From Branchiostoma floridae (taxonomy: Eukaryota; Chordata; Leptocardii; Amphioxiformes; Branchiostomatidae), in the NCBI RefSeq assembly GCF_000003815.2, contig NC_049992.1, forward strand, positions 5,344,481 through 5,408,480: a stretch of DNA of 64,000 bases, read 5' to 3'. Positions 13,901-25,600 of this stretch are shown piece after piece; the stretch's first letter is position 1; every line of letters begins with the position of its first letter. A program made the position numbers and the translations under genes. The notes beneath the pieces were generated by a model. That model was not told the DNA's origin and ran no database searches. It was given only the letters and a program-made list of their open reading frames with translations.

Positions 13901-16900
13901 ATTTCGCGGTAGCGGGAACAAGGGACTTTTCTTCTATGAGTCTTGTATTTAACTGATTTTGATTTGGTAGTGTTAAGCTTAATTTTGTGTTGATCAGATA
14001 GTTTATTACCCCTATGTCAGATTATTTCCATTTCATGTTATATGAATGGTTAAATTAATGTTGATTCATATACATTTTTGCAAAGCTCAGCTGTTGACAA
14101 CTGGAGGGCCCAACAAGATTATAAATTTAAAAAAAAACAACCACATCAGCTGAAACATAAATTCCTATCCCCTAGCCTGCAGTAAACCCTTTGGGATGAT
14201 GTCAGGAGCAATCCCTGATGACAGCATCACCGCATCCTCACACATGGGCCCTGATCACGAGCCTTACCGCGGGAGATTGAACGGAGAAGCTGGAGCGGCC
14301 TGGACCGCAAAAACTAACAACGTCGGGGAATGGATGCAGGTATAGGCGTCGTTAAAAAAAAGAAGAAGATTAAACCCTTCCCGCGCCTGGTGGCGCATAG
14401 GGCGGTGCCCATCTCTGTTTCCTTAGTCCTGGACCACATAACGCAATCACTACAGCAGGGGGCTAGTCCACTGGTAGTGGTGTGTGTTCAACTTCCATTC
14501 TCTTTCCCGAATGCTGAGTGCTAAGCAGAGAAAGCAGCAGGTACCATTTTTATAGTCTTTGGTATGACTCGGCCGGGGATCGAACTCACGACCTACCGAA
14601 TGCAAAGCGAACACTCTACCCACTAGGCCATTGCTTAGGCGTTGTGCTAATTCAAAACATGTTTGACAATGGGAAATTAGCTTCTATATCTAATTGTATA
14701 GAATTGATGGCCTTTAGAGCAAGACCTGCCAAAAAGCTGACACTCAAGCAACTAGATATAATTTTCAGACACATTCAGACATTTCAGATAACATCATTTT
14801 AAGATCTGGTAAAAAAAGTTTTATACCCTAACTATGAACTCGTACCCTGATTATGAATTTTATACCCAAATTATGAATCTGATTGTACCGATATTATGAA
14901 TTGTATACCATATGACTTCGCTGCTAAATTTCAATCTCAGTACATATCATCATGAAAGTTGATATACAATATGCTCTTATAGCATCTCAATTACGTTCTC
15001 TGATCAACCTCCAGATTGACTTGGGTGGCAAGGAGCGCGTTACTGGGACCATCATTGAGCGCATGCGCAACTACGTATACCACAATGGTGGCCGCGGGGT
15101 GACCTCCTACAAACTACGGTACAGTACAGAGGGGACTAACTGGAAACCGTATGCTGACACAGATGGCTCAGAAAAGGTTTCTTGGATGATACTTTTTTTT
15201 TATTTGTTGATTTGTGAAAGCATGATAAAACGATATCATGCATAGGCTGATATTGTGATCACATGCACATACATATTATACAGCACAAAAATTAACAAAT
15301 ATTAGGTAGAATAAAACAAAGCTGTACACTTTTCAAATAGTGGCAGCTGTAACATGCATGATAAGATCATAGTTTACAACTGGATGGAGACAGTGGCACA
15401 GCTGGAAGTATTACTTTTTGATAATTTTTTAGCACTTCCTAATTCAAACATATACGTTTACCTTCCAGGTCTTTCCAGGCAATGCCGACACGAACACCCC
15501 TGTGACCAATCTGTTGGACTACCCCATTGATGCCCGTTTTGTGCGTTTCGTGGTTCAGTCGTGGCAAGGCAGCATCAGCATGAGGGCGGAGGTTCTGGGC
15601 TGCAGTGAAAGTAAGTTTCTGTCATACCTTTCATGGTACAGGATGCCACAGTTTAACCTGCCCATTGATAATGCCATTTAAGTACAATAAAACAAGGTTG
15701 AATAAAGCTATCAACCCCAGTTCCAATCACAAAGTTTAACATTCTTCTCCAACAAGAAGTCGCAAGAGTCCTCTTCATAACTATTAAAAGAAAACAGGGA
15801 TTCCGGTTCTATTTTTATTTCGCTTATTTCCACAGATCTTGGTGTCTGTCAGCCTAACCCCTGTGCATATGCCGGGACATGTCTGGATCGTGCCGGCGAG
15901 TTTGTCTGTGTTTGCCGTTCTCCGTTAAAGGGAAAGAGCTGCAGCATCAGTAAGTTACAATTTAAACTAAGTAAAAAGAAATATTTATGTACGATTCTTG
16001 ATCTGTCTTCAACAAAGGAAGCGTTGCCTGCAGAATTTCGTAAATTTTACCTGCGTCTATAACTTACAAAGATAGTATCTACCAAACTCCACATATCCAC
16101 ATATACATGGCCTCATTTGGTCAATATTGACCATGGCAAAATCCTAATTGATATCAGCCCTACAGCGTCCTCTCTGGCTACACAGTCCTATACGAGAATG
16201 GCAGTCTCTGTCAGATAGGGCATATCTGCAAGCTGACTCAGGTCTGTTGCAGAGCTCTGATTATATAGTAACGCAAGTGTTTTCATAAAAGGCGCATTCT
16301 TCATGTGAGAATGTGAGAATGTTGTTGCCACCCAGAACTACGACGTCATTTCAAGAGGATGAAAATCGCTTCTTAAGACGCTGTATGTAAACGAATGACG
16401 AGAGATATGTTTTATCCCACCAGTTTGTAGCGTGGACGATCCCATCTTCACGTATGATAAATACCGCTGGGGGCTGCCCCGGCTGACGCGACCACCCTTC
16501 ATGTTTGAAGTAAAGGCCGAACGTGACGTCCACGTGGCGCTGTCCTCTCGCCAGGACCAGGACTTGGACGAGATATACGAAATTGTCATCGGTGGCTGGG
16601 ATAACATGCGATCTGTCATTCGCCGCAGCAGGCAAGGCTACAACCATGTTGATGTCCAAACACCCAGTAAGTATGTTTATTTGCATACGTTAAACGTGAT
16701 ACCGGTTTGCGCTTCTTAGTCTTGGTAGTACATCCTTCTCATGGTATTTCTTGTTCGTTCGTAGATATCGTCTCCAAGACTGAGTACAGAACCTTCTGGA
16801 TAATGTGGTCCTCAGACGGAACCATTGCAGTTGGCAGGGGTGATGAGAACTTGCCGTTTATGCTGTGGAGGGACCCTGACCCACTGCCCATCAACTATGC

Positions 16901-17524
16901 TGGACTCAAATCCGACTGGAGAAATGTTGACCGAAAGGTTGGACAGTGGAAACTATGCCGCACCGCTAGGCCTGACGGTAAGGTTGATACCATGTCAAAG
17001 TCTGAACATTTTTGCCTTATAGGTGGTCAAATATATCTTACATATGTGTTTTTAACATCTACCTAGCCAACATCATCATCATGTTATCATGAGTATCTCG
17101 AATGTGCAAGACTATCTCCCTCCATATCCAGTTACTCAAGCAGCTGGATATGAATTTGGAAACAGCCAGACTTTTCAGATGGCATCCAACATCTTCGTCA
17201 GTGACAGAAAACGGGGCCTTCGTATGGAAATTTCCTGAATCCAGTTGCTTGATTAACTGCTTTTTGGCGATAGTGAAGTTTGTCCCTGATTCTATGATCT
17301 AATTGATCACAGATGCTGAATGCCTTGTGGAGCCGGCCATGCGGCATGAGTGTGGTTGGGCGGGGATCACCTCTGACCAGTGCCGTTCGAAGGGGTGCTG
17401 CTACAATACCGCTACTACACGCCCAGAAATACCGTGGTGCTTCCACAGGGCTAAGAAAGGTGGGCTGTATTCTGAACAGAGGTCGGGCTACAGGGCTGCA
17501 GGAAAGCATGTTAAAGCACACTAA
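7963..17524 (+). CDS. Multidomain type II membrane lectin, copy A (Thr-rich stalk, SUEL, F5/8C, EGF, FAMeT, trefoil)
   Basis: Exons 7963/7997-8151, 8440-8940, 13013-13070, 13248-13508, 14176-14339, 15015-15176, 15469-15610, 15836-15949, 16424-16666, 16765-16977 and 17313-17524 join with continuous phase. From the ATG at 7963 they give 752 residues. Order: short N-terminus; membrane segment about 29-51; Thr/Pro-rich stalk 64-230; galactose/rhamnose-binding SUEL domain about 250-336 (SCPPGQ, ANYGRT, FGDPC); F5/8 type C domain over three exons; EGF with CAYAGTCLDRAGEFVCVC; farnesoic-acid O-methyltransferase-like (FAMeT) fold over two exons (YRWGLPRLTRPPFMFEVKA, TFWIMWSSDGTI); trefoil with six cysteines (CGWAGI, GCCY, WCF). 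There is no cleavable signal peptide, so type II topology with an extracellular lectin array is inferred. Every exon except the first has the same order and phases as copy B. A splice acceptor (CACACAG) sits at 7996, so the ATG at 7963 may instead be intronic, with the true 5' exons missing. Intron 2 is 4.1 kb against 0.2 kb in copy B. Confidence 0.82.
8159..8237 (+). repeat. G/GA-rich simple repeat just after the membrane exon of copy A
   Basis: A run of about 19 G followed by GAGA tracts starts seven bases after the donor of the membrane-segment exon. It lies in the intron and is likely to be unstable. Confidence 0.85.
8440..8940 (+). repeat. Tandem Thr/Pro/Val repeat encoding the mucin-like stalk (copy A)
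   Basis: The exon is a coding minisatellite: imperfect units of about 24-30 bases built on GATGTGACAACT encode PDVTT-like peptides (167 residues). Because the unit length is a multiple of three, other frames and the opposite strand also stay open here; those frames are not considered genes. The acceptor (GTGTAAAG before 8440) and donor (AAG before GTGACT) are shared with copy B, where the exon has only 102 codons. Dense Thr suggests an O-glycosylated stalk. Confidence 0.7.
9902..9954 (-). other. Possible short minus-strand exon inside intron 2 of copy A
   Basis: On the minus strand an acceptor (TCGCACAG) and a donor (GTGAGG) bracket 53 bases that encode MATRRLQKEFTAQSIK in one frame. A second stretch at about 9480-9556 begins after CCCACAG and shares a few words (CAGAA, ATTCACTG). 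This could be the start of a small nested gene, but no further exon or family match is visible, so I give it low weight. Confidence 0.2.
11044..11999. mobile_element. Non-autonomous DNA element with terminal inverted repeats in intron 2 of copy A
   Basis: The ends GCCCTGGTCACAAAGCGC (11044-11061) and the inverted GGGCTTTGTGACCACGGC (11982-11999) form imperfect terminal inverted repeats. The interior has degenerate CGTACGATG-like words near both ends and no transposase frame. It accounts for about a quarter of the expanded intron. Confidence 0.55.
12000..13012. other. Rest of intron 2 of copy A
   Basis: No coding or structured element was recognised apart from short homopolymers. From about 12960 to 13012 the sequence is closely similar to the matching intron end of copy B (28262-28310 region). 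Confidence 0.3.
13568..13736. mobile_element. MITE, CTCCAAGCAG family, copy 1
   Basis: Inverted ends TAATCTCCAAGCAGATCCTA and its counterpart at 13717-13736 flank a 169-base element in the intron after the SUEL exon of copy A. Internal words (GGTATCTTATGCC, GGCAGAGGAGTGAAGC) match the element at 19183. Confidence 0.6.
14358..14635 (-). mobile_element. tRNA-derived SINE in copy A only
   Basis: Read on the minus strand, TGGCCTAGTGGGTAGAG (A box, 14630 downward) is followed by GTGAGTTCGATCCCCGG (B box near 14578-14590), a tRNA-like RNA polymerase III promoter. A non-tRNA body extends to about 14358. The host intron is 675 bases here and 463 in copy B, which lacks it. Confidence 0.6.
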
Positions 17525-17594
17525 AACAAGGCTTCAGAAAAGTAATAACCGCAATTTCAAATTTTTATCCACCAGACAGTCACAGGGGTCATAA

Positions 17595-17745
17595 CATATC
17601 CTTCTCTCAAGGGCTGCCCATGTGGCGTGTAGTACTAGTATACACATGTGGCAGTTTGGTGTCAACGTTATCTGCAAAGGACTACTGGAGGAACGTAGAT
17701 GAAATGCTCCAAAAGAAGGAAATCATTGAAGATCTATCTATCTTT
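17595..17745 (+). other. Conserved 3' flank of copy A, inverted match to 20880-21015
   Basis: Words such as GGGCTGCCCATGT, GCAGTTTGGTGTCAACGTTAT and GGAGGAACGTAGATGAA recur as reverse complements at about 20880-21015. The inverted duplication therefore extends past both stop codons. It is likely 3' untranslated sequence. Confidence 0.6.
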
Positions 17746-18076
17746 CTTAATGTTTCTAAGATAACATTTAATATTCATCATTACATTTTCGTGCGCAAAA
17801 CACGCTGTTGTCGTTATTGTTGTTGTTTGATAAATGTTTGAGTAAAAACTATAAAAAATGTGCTGCTTCAAAAAGACGGGTTAAATGTAGGGAATATCAT
17901 CAACCAAAAACAAATTAAGACCTTCGTAGTAGCCAACTTACTGACAACGTGCTGTTCATATGTTTAACAGGGACGGGACCACGGACGTCGACAGCCGAAT
18001 GACTGAAAACATTTCGCACCTTGGTTAAAATGCGGTACCGAAAACAGATCAAGAAAGAACGGACATGGCCTTACGT

Positions 18077-18348
18077 AAAAGAGCATGCAGATTCAGAAAC
18101 ACATTGAGAAGTGGGGTAAATTACATATTGTACTATCTAGCTAATTTCCATTATTTTCCTGTGCAGTGATAGGGGTACTCAAGGCATTTCATGATCATAC
18201 TCTTTTGTTCTTGGATTTTAAGTTTCAGTTTTGTTGTTACACATGTGCCTTTATTTTTTCTGCATGTTTGCCATGGTTTTCTTTCTGTAAAATTATGATG
18301 TTTATAAACAATAAAAAGACTAATTCATAAAAAAAAGAGCATGCAGAT
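18077..18348 (+). mobile_element. Processed mRNA 3' end flanked by 16-base target duplication
   Basis: AAAAGAGCATGCAGAT occurs at 18077-18092 and again at 18333-18348. Between them lies about 240 bases ending in AATAAA (18310-18315), then 12 bases and a short A tract. This is the layout of a 5'-truncated, LINE-mobilised transcript. The source gene is not recognised. Confidence 0.7.
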
Positions 18349-18797
18349 CCTCAAAAAATATGTCTGAGCATCTCTGTCAGTGACCGACCCAAATGGACTG
18401 GACTTTGTTGAACTATGTACTATTGCTAGACAGTAAATGATAAACGTACAAAATGAGCGTGAGTCAAATTTTATTGCTGTTTTCATATCACAGATACATA
18501 ATTTTCCTCACACGTTTTTAAAACTACAAAAAAATTTAATGTAGCCTTTTTTTAATGTTGCTACTGATAAAGAAATTGTAGCTTGTGTCCACTGATATCG
18601 ATATATTTTTACGTATCACAAAAAAAAATGTACACATCTTGTTGTCGTCGTTTAAAACTTCTTTAAGAATGACCAAATGTAAAATTGAATGGATATCATA
18701 GATTAGCGATAATGTATTAACCTTGTCACATTGAATAATCAGTCGTTTTTATTCGTTTGTCGTATCTGGTTATCCAATTAAGATGCATTCAATAATA

Positions 18798-19083
18798 AGA
18801 TGATAATGATAATGATGATAATGATGATAATGATGATAATGATAATAATGATGATAATGATAATGATGATAATGGTAATGATAATGATGATGATAATAAT
18901 GATGATAATGATAATGATGATAATGATGATGATAATGTTGATAATGATAATGATGATAATGATGATAATGATAATAATGATGATAATGATAATGATAATG
19001 ATGATAATACTGATAATGATAATAATGATAATAATGATTATAAGGATAATTATAAGGATAATTATAAGGATAATAATGATGAT
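18798..19083. repeat. GATAAT/GATGAT microsatellite
   Basis: About 285 bases of mixed GATAAT and GATGAT units. The open frames on both strands (poly Ile/Met or Tyr/His) are repeat artefacts. Confidence 0.95.
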
Positions 19084-19182
19084 AATAGCACATTCTGGAG
19101 ACACTACGTCAACCTTACCTTTAAACACCCTGGCCAATCCTACTCTTTTACTGTTACAGTATAATCTGTATTTGTATTCTTG

Positions 19183-19362
19183 TAGTCTCCAAGCAGACCC
19201 TACGGTTAAAGATACATGTAGTATCAAAGTTGGCAAAGGAGTATAGCCGGCACCGGTGCCCGTTTGACTCCCTTTGACCGGCTATCTCCTTTTGCCCGGT
19301 TATACTCCTTTGCCAGCTTTGATACTATCTTTATGGCACCGTAGGGTCTGCTTGGAGACTAT
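19183..19362. mobile_element. MITE, CTCCAAGCAG family, copy 2
   Basis: Ends TAGTCTCCAAGCAGACCCTA and its inverse at 19343-19362 enclose a long hairpin in which CAAAGTTGGCAAAGGAGTAT pairs with the stretch at about 19300-19322. It lies in the spacer between the two lectin genes. Confidence 0.75.
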
Positions 19363-20879
19363 ATTCTTGTCTTGTATGTCTTTATTTCTATACATGTATA
19401 TCTGTTGTCCGTTGATATGGGCCAAGTGCCTCAACTAAAGCTGAAATAGAATATACAATTACCATAATTGTTCTTTATGGAATAATCTTCTCACGCTTAT
19501 AACTCATTTCTACTGCCATGCGTTCCACAGATTTGCACAGTATAAAGTAACTTGTTGATAGATATACAGTCACCTTCTTTCTTAGTCGTATAAGTAAAAC
19601 GTTTTTCGCAATGTTGTCAGTTCTGATGATGGCATTTTTATTTGTTATTATAGTACGGCTACCATTTCACTATTGCATTAAGTGGACGTTCTTATCGATA
19701 TTAAGCATTTCTAGAGGTCAAACATAACCTCAGTCAAGAAAGAGAAATTGTGTGTTTTTTTCCCTAAGAAAAGTATTACTCGACGGTGAAGGTAAAAAAT
19801 AAGCCAGTCTAACCAGTTCCACCTACTCCTATCACAAATAATGCTTTTTTCGAAGTAGTGAAATATTTTCGTTTGGCGAGAGTGTAACATTTGGTCAGTC
19901 TTGTGTTTTGAATATTCATTTCTCATCGTGGTTTGTATATTATACTTTAAAACAACATTAAGCACAAGTGTTTTTCAGCTTAATTATCACCAAGCCTTAC
20001 AAATATTCGTGACGTTAGTTATTTCCATGCGTTTGAATCTGCACTTGTTTCTATGATACAATATAGTATATTTGTGTATTTATATACACATTTAAAAAAA
20101 AGGGTAGTATCACTCCCTGCTGTTAGTATTGATTTCTGTTGCTAGGTAGTTGGATTATGAATAAGGTACTACTTCATCATAGTGACTGCATGGTGTCACC
20201 TCTCAAAAGAGGATGATCTGAACTGAACTGGCTGCATGCAATTGCAAGATATTGCTATCATTATTGCTTGACGGCGTTTACAAACGATATTTTGGGAATT
20301 TATGTATGTATGAATTTGATTTACTACACCTTAAAAAAAGCTACTCTAAATAATCCGGTCCCATTTTACAAAAATGATAATTTTCATACTGACCCTTCAA
20401 ACTCGGGAGGTAGAAATAAATATTGATAAAACAAGGACACAATATCTTGCATTGTATCATGTTCATATGACAAATATCATGCTCCATCTTTACTTACGAC
20501 ATGGGGTTAATTATTTCTTTGCCCCTGTGTAATACAATAATAAAACTACAAGATTTTCTTTTTTCTACATTATTACATACCAGGGTTTCTTCACTCCATG
20601 TCTCGGCTGACTCCAACCTTTTTTGTTTCTTGCTTCTTCATGCAAGCTAAATGTTATGATGCCTGTGACTTTTTTTTAGATTAAGCATCAATATATACAA
20701 ACAAACAAACGTGTCATCTTTACAAATTTAAAGATTCCTTGAAATAGGTTTTAAGCTTGCCATATGTACCTGTTGTTTGAGAGCAATGAATTTTCTGTCT
20801 CTTTAACCATGTCGGTTCTCTGTTGACGTGTCCTCAGAACGGCATTCTAGTCAAAGTGTGGAATGATCACAGTCATCCG
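19363..20879. other. Unique spacer between the two lectin copies
   Basis: AT-rich sequence with no supported exon or RNA gene. This is the central part of the inverted duplication and holds no sequence recognisably shared with either arm. Confidence 0.3.
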
Positions 20880-21321
20880 GCTGTCCGTGATCCTGTCTCT
20901 GGCAAAAACATAAACAGATGATTTCAGTTTTTGTAGCACTTCATTAACATTCCTCTAGTTATCCTTTACATATAACATCGACACCAAACTGCTACATGGG
21001 CAGCTCTTGGGAGAAGGACACCGTTTTCGCCTGAAATTGACACCAAAGTCGGCAAAAATATTGGGATAAGAAGACATTTTGTAGAATGAGCTAAAAAAGC
21101 AATATTTTCGTGAAAATGCAAACTGTTTCCTCAAAGACTAGTGTCAACCTAGCAAGTTACGTGCGAGTAAAGAAAAAAAATACATCTGCTTGTTTTTGAG
21201 ACCTGGTTATCGAAATTATACTATACCATTTTGTGCTAGAAAAATAAAACAGGTTATGCTATTGCAAACCTGTAAAAATGCTCGATTAACAGACAAAATT
21301 TCTAACCTAAGGTGTGATTGG

Positions 21322-22217
21322 CTTATACCCCCTTCACATTAGGCGCGNNNNNNNNNNNNNNNNNNNNNNNNNNNNNNNNNNNNNNNNNNNNNNNNNNNNN
21401 NNNNNNNNNNNNNNNNNNNNNNNNNNNNNNNNNNNNNNNNNNNNNNNNNNNNNNNNNNNNNNNNNNNNNNNNNNNNNNNNNNNNNNNNNNNNNNNNNNNN
21501 NNNNNNNNNNNNNNNNNNNNNNNNNNNNNNNNNNNNNNNNNNNNNNNNNNNNNNNNNNNNNNNNNNNNNNNNNNNNNNNNNNNNNNNNNNNNNNNNNNNN
21601 NNNNNNNNNNNNNNNNNNNNNNNNNNNNNNNNNNNNNNNNNNNNNNNNNNNNNNNNNNNNNNNNNNNNNNNNNNNNNNNNNNNNNNNNNNNNNNNNNNNN
21701 NNNNNNNNNNNNNNNNNNNNNNNNNNNNNNNNNNNNNNNNNNNNNNNNNNNNNNNNNNNNNNNNNNNNNNNNNNNNNNNNNNNNNNNNNNNNNNNNNNNN
21801 NNNNNNNNNNNNNNNNNNNNNNNNNNNNNNNNNNNNNNNNNNNNNNNNNNNNNNTTCGACTTTACACATTGAAAAAATACTGTTACAGTATTGTTTTTAT
21901 GATATTGCCATAAGATGACCTGATATCACTTTTAAACATTTAAATTTTTACATGCCTTGAGGATATTGTCTAACTTGTCATTTCCTCACGGTCAGTGACT
22001 TGGATCCTTACGAGCACTTCTGGTGCCTCGAGGTGGCGGTGACATGCCAGGACTCATGGGCAGGTCCCGCTTCTCAAACATGCTGGCCAGCCCAGAAACT
22101 TTGCTTATCACGAATTCAGGCAATTTTTGGTGAGCGGCAGGGTCATGCCTCCTCGTAATTTAGAGCTCGCAAACTCATCGTCCGATCGAATCGCGCCTAA
22201 TGTGAAGGGGGTATAAG
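21322..22217. mobile_element. DNA element with inverted termini, interior partly unsequenced
   Basis: The left end CTTATACCCCCTTCACATTA (to GGCGCG at 21347) is mirrored by the right end reading GCGCCTAATGTGAAGGGGGT (to TATAAG at 22217). Ns fill 21348-21854, so the true length is unknown. The known interior (21855-22190) has no coding signal that I recognise. Confidence 0.65.
21348..21854. other. Assembly gap (N)
   Basis: 507 N, beginning exactly inside a terminal inverted repeat. Repeated or hairpin-forming sequence probably broke the assembly here. Open frames across it are meaningless. Confidence 1.
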
Positions 22218-22373
22218 ACATACCATTACCGGCTACCTATAGCCTGAGTACTGTTCAGAGTACATCCCACCTTTTTCTTTTTTTAATTATTCTTTTATTG
22301 TTGATGAATAACATAATTTTACTCAAAGAAAATCATACAAAAATAAAGAGAAACAATAGTTACTTCAAATTCT

Positions 22374-22544
22374 CTTCAAGCAATGACTGTTTTTAAAGGT
22401 AAGGTACATACCTTCAATCAACCTAGTCTCGATCTCGTGAGAGAGCACGAGATCTAGGTCACTCTCCGTGAGCAATATTGACTGTCAGCCGTCAAAAATG
22501 TGGAGGTATGTACCTTACCTTTAAAAACAGTCATTGCTTGAAGA
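22374..22544. mobile_element. Foldback element with 40-base arms
   Basis: CTTCAAGCAATGACTGTTTT and the following 20 bases (22374-22413) are repeated inverted at 22504-22544 (ending CAGTCATTGCTTGAAG), almost without mismatch. The loop of about 90 bases contains a smaller CTCGTGAGAGAGCACGAG palindrome. Confidence 0.75.
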
Positions 22545-22690
22545 AAGTTCCAGTAACTGTTTTCATACGTGACTGAAGAACCAACGAGAGTAACAACAGC
22601 ACTGAAATCCAATATCCGAACACAAAGACTATGGTCAAAGACTATGCAAATGTCGTGAGGATGATCATAAAATGCCGTGAGCCCACCGTT

Positions 22691-25600
22691 CTAAGCACTG
22701 TGGAAGCACCACGGTATTCCTCCACTTGTAGAACTATCGAAGCAGCATCCCTTCTGACGGCACTGATCCGGAGTGATCCCCACCCAACCACAGTCCTTCC
22801 GCATGGCCGGTGTCACAAGGCACTCAACGTCTGTCAAAAATCAGATCACAAATATTTTAGGGACAAACTTTTTTTCTATTTGTCATTGTTAATCAACTGT
22901 GTGCAATATACGTAAATACTGTGTGGAATATTCGCTGATGTGTTAACATCGTTTTAAATAACTGTCTTCGATTTTAATAAATGTAACACGACAGGGCAAT
23001 TCAGGGCCATCGTCCTGCCATTCTGTACCGTGTAAAGTGAGAAGAAGAAATAAACCATTATATATTTGCTTTTGAACAGACGGAGACAATGTGGCACTGC
23101 ACTCAAGTTAGTAACTTATATTAACCGTGCCACATACACAGTACGGACAGAAGGTAAAGGTAGTATTTTTCTTTAACCTCCCCGACCGAAGTCATATAAC
23201 CATTTTTATACGTGGATGAATTGAGGAAAGTCGTGTTAAGTGCCATTTTACAGCCATATTGCAGCCACTTCTTATCGTCACACTTTGTCTTACGCCTACA
23301 TTGGCACCTGCTAACAACAGGGATGATTGTTTTAGATTGGACCCGTTCTAGAGTATGCTAGTAGTAAAGTATCATTTTTCATTTTGCACATCGATGTAAG
23401 AGGATTACTAACTAGTTCCACAGTGGCAAAAATGTCCAGTCTTTGACTTCTATTTAATTAAGGAGGTCCTTGGTTCAACCTAACCTTCAGGCCGAGCGGC
23501 GCGGCATAGATCCCACCAGCCACGGTTTTTCCAGGCCGTGTTGAGTCCGGCATAGTTGATGGGCAGCGGGTTGGGGTCCCTCCACTGCACAAACGGCAGG
23601 GTCTCCCCACCCCTGCCAACTGCAATGGTTCCGTCTGAAGACCACGTTATCCAGAAGGCTCTGTACTCATTCTTGGAGAGGAGGTCTACAGAGGAACAAG
23701 AAATAACATGAGAAGCATGTACTACCAAGTCTGGTCTGAAGCACAAACCGGTATCACTTTCAACGACTAGCAAGGTATTATAATAGTGGTTCAGTGAGTG
23801 AGTGAGTGAGTGAGTGAGTGAGTGAGTGAGTGAGTGAGTGAGTGAGTGAGTGAGTGAGTGAGTGAGTGAGTGAGTGAGTGAGAGACTGAGTGAGTGACTG
23901 AGTGACTGCGTGAATGAGTGAGTGACTGCGCGACTGAGTGGGCGGGTGAGTGAGTAATCATACTTACCGGGTATTTGGACATCAGCATGTTCGAGGCCTT
24001 GCTTGCTGCGGCGAATGACAGATCGCATGTTGTACCAGCCACCGATGACAATTTCGTACATCGCGTCCAAGTCCCGGTCCTGGGAGGACAGCGCCACGTG
24101 GACGTCACGTTCGGCCTTCACATCAAACATGAAGGGGGGTCCCGTCAGCCTGGGCAGACCCCAGCGGTACGTCGTTTCGCAATGGTGACAGGCATACGTG
24201 TGAATGGAATCACAAACTGTAAGGATATAAACATTCATTTCGTCATTCGTTTACATAGACTTATGTAGTGATTTTTATCATAATCTTTAAGCGACGTCTA
24301 GTTCAGCACGAATAGCAACAGCCTTCTCGCCGAGTAGAATTTATAGACTGCCTCTAATACAGCTCAATTGTATTGTACAGCTACAATGAGCCTTTTATCG
24401 AATTTCAAACCACTTGCATTACGGTTTGACCAGTGACACGTGGAGTCAGTAAGATACTAGATTTGTACAAGTTATAAACGCAGATAGAATTTATGACATT
24501 TTGCAGGTATCATTTTCTTTGTTGAGGAGAGGTCATCAGAACCGTATAGATACAAATTTGATTCATTTCTTCGTGACTTACTGATGCTGCAGTTCTTTCC
24601 CTTTAACGGAGGACGGCAAAGACAGACAAACTCGCCCGCACGGTCCAGACATGTCCCTTCATATGCACAGGGGTTAGGCTGACAGGCACCATGATCTGAG
24701 GTAAATAGCGAAAGAACAATAATACAGGAATCCCTGTTTCTTTGAATGGTTAAAAAGAAGACACTTGTGGCTTCCTGGTGGAGAAGAATGTTAATGATTG
24801 GTGTAAGTGATATTATCAAACCTTTGTTTTATTGTACTTACCAAGAAGCAAGATGAAGTCAAATGTACTTGTTAAAAAGTAAGAGTAGATTGGACGTTTA
24901 TGATAATTGCGCATATGAATGTTTATGAGTGCTACCATTGTTAGATGTTTTTAGTTGTTACCATGTGACCTGTACTTAGCCCAGTGGTGCAGAAATGTGC
25001 CAGAAAGGTCTTCATTCATTTAATGGGATTTCCTATGGACAGGTCAAACTGTGGCATCTGTAAGTTATGACAGAAACTTGCTTTCACTACAGCCCAGAAA
25101 TGGCGGTTATTCGTATCGGCTATATAGATACAGATACACATACAGATTGTGTGCACAGGTTTTCAACGTTGGGGCACGCGGGAACAGGCGGCTCGTGGAA
25201 ACCCGTGCCCACGGTGAGGACGCCTCAGGTTTTACCATCGTGCACAGCGGTGGGAGCTCGTGAAAATTTGCCTTTTCGTGCATTGGCATCCTCCTACGCC
25301 CGGTCCCTAACGGCTAGCTAACAGCCTATTGGGGACTTTAGACACGACTGTGGTCCTAATCGTGGACAGTAACATAAGCTGGGAAGGAGTTTAGCCGGCA
25401 GAGGAGTAACGGGTCAATTTACTCATCTGCCGGCTAAACTCCTTCCCCAGCTTATGTTACTGCTTTATGCCACGGGGGGATTATGCTTGGAGATTATGTG
25501 GTCCCTCTGCGTAGGGGAATGGTGCAGTGTTAGAAACTACAAGGTATTACACTTTCACAGAAACTTACTTCCACTGCAGCCCAGAACCTCCGCCCTCATA

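Noticed and set aside
18770-19246. Open frames of repeated Ile/Met or Tyr/His
   Set aside because: Translation of a GATAAT microsatellite.
21314-21913. Long open frames through the N run
   Set aside because: The sequence is unknown; openness is an artefact.
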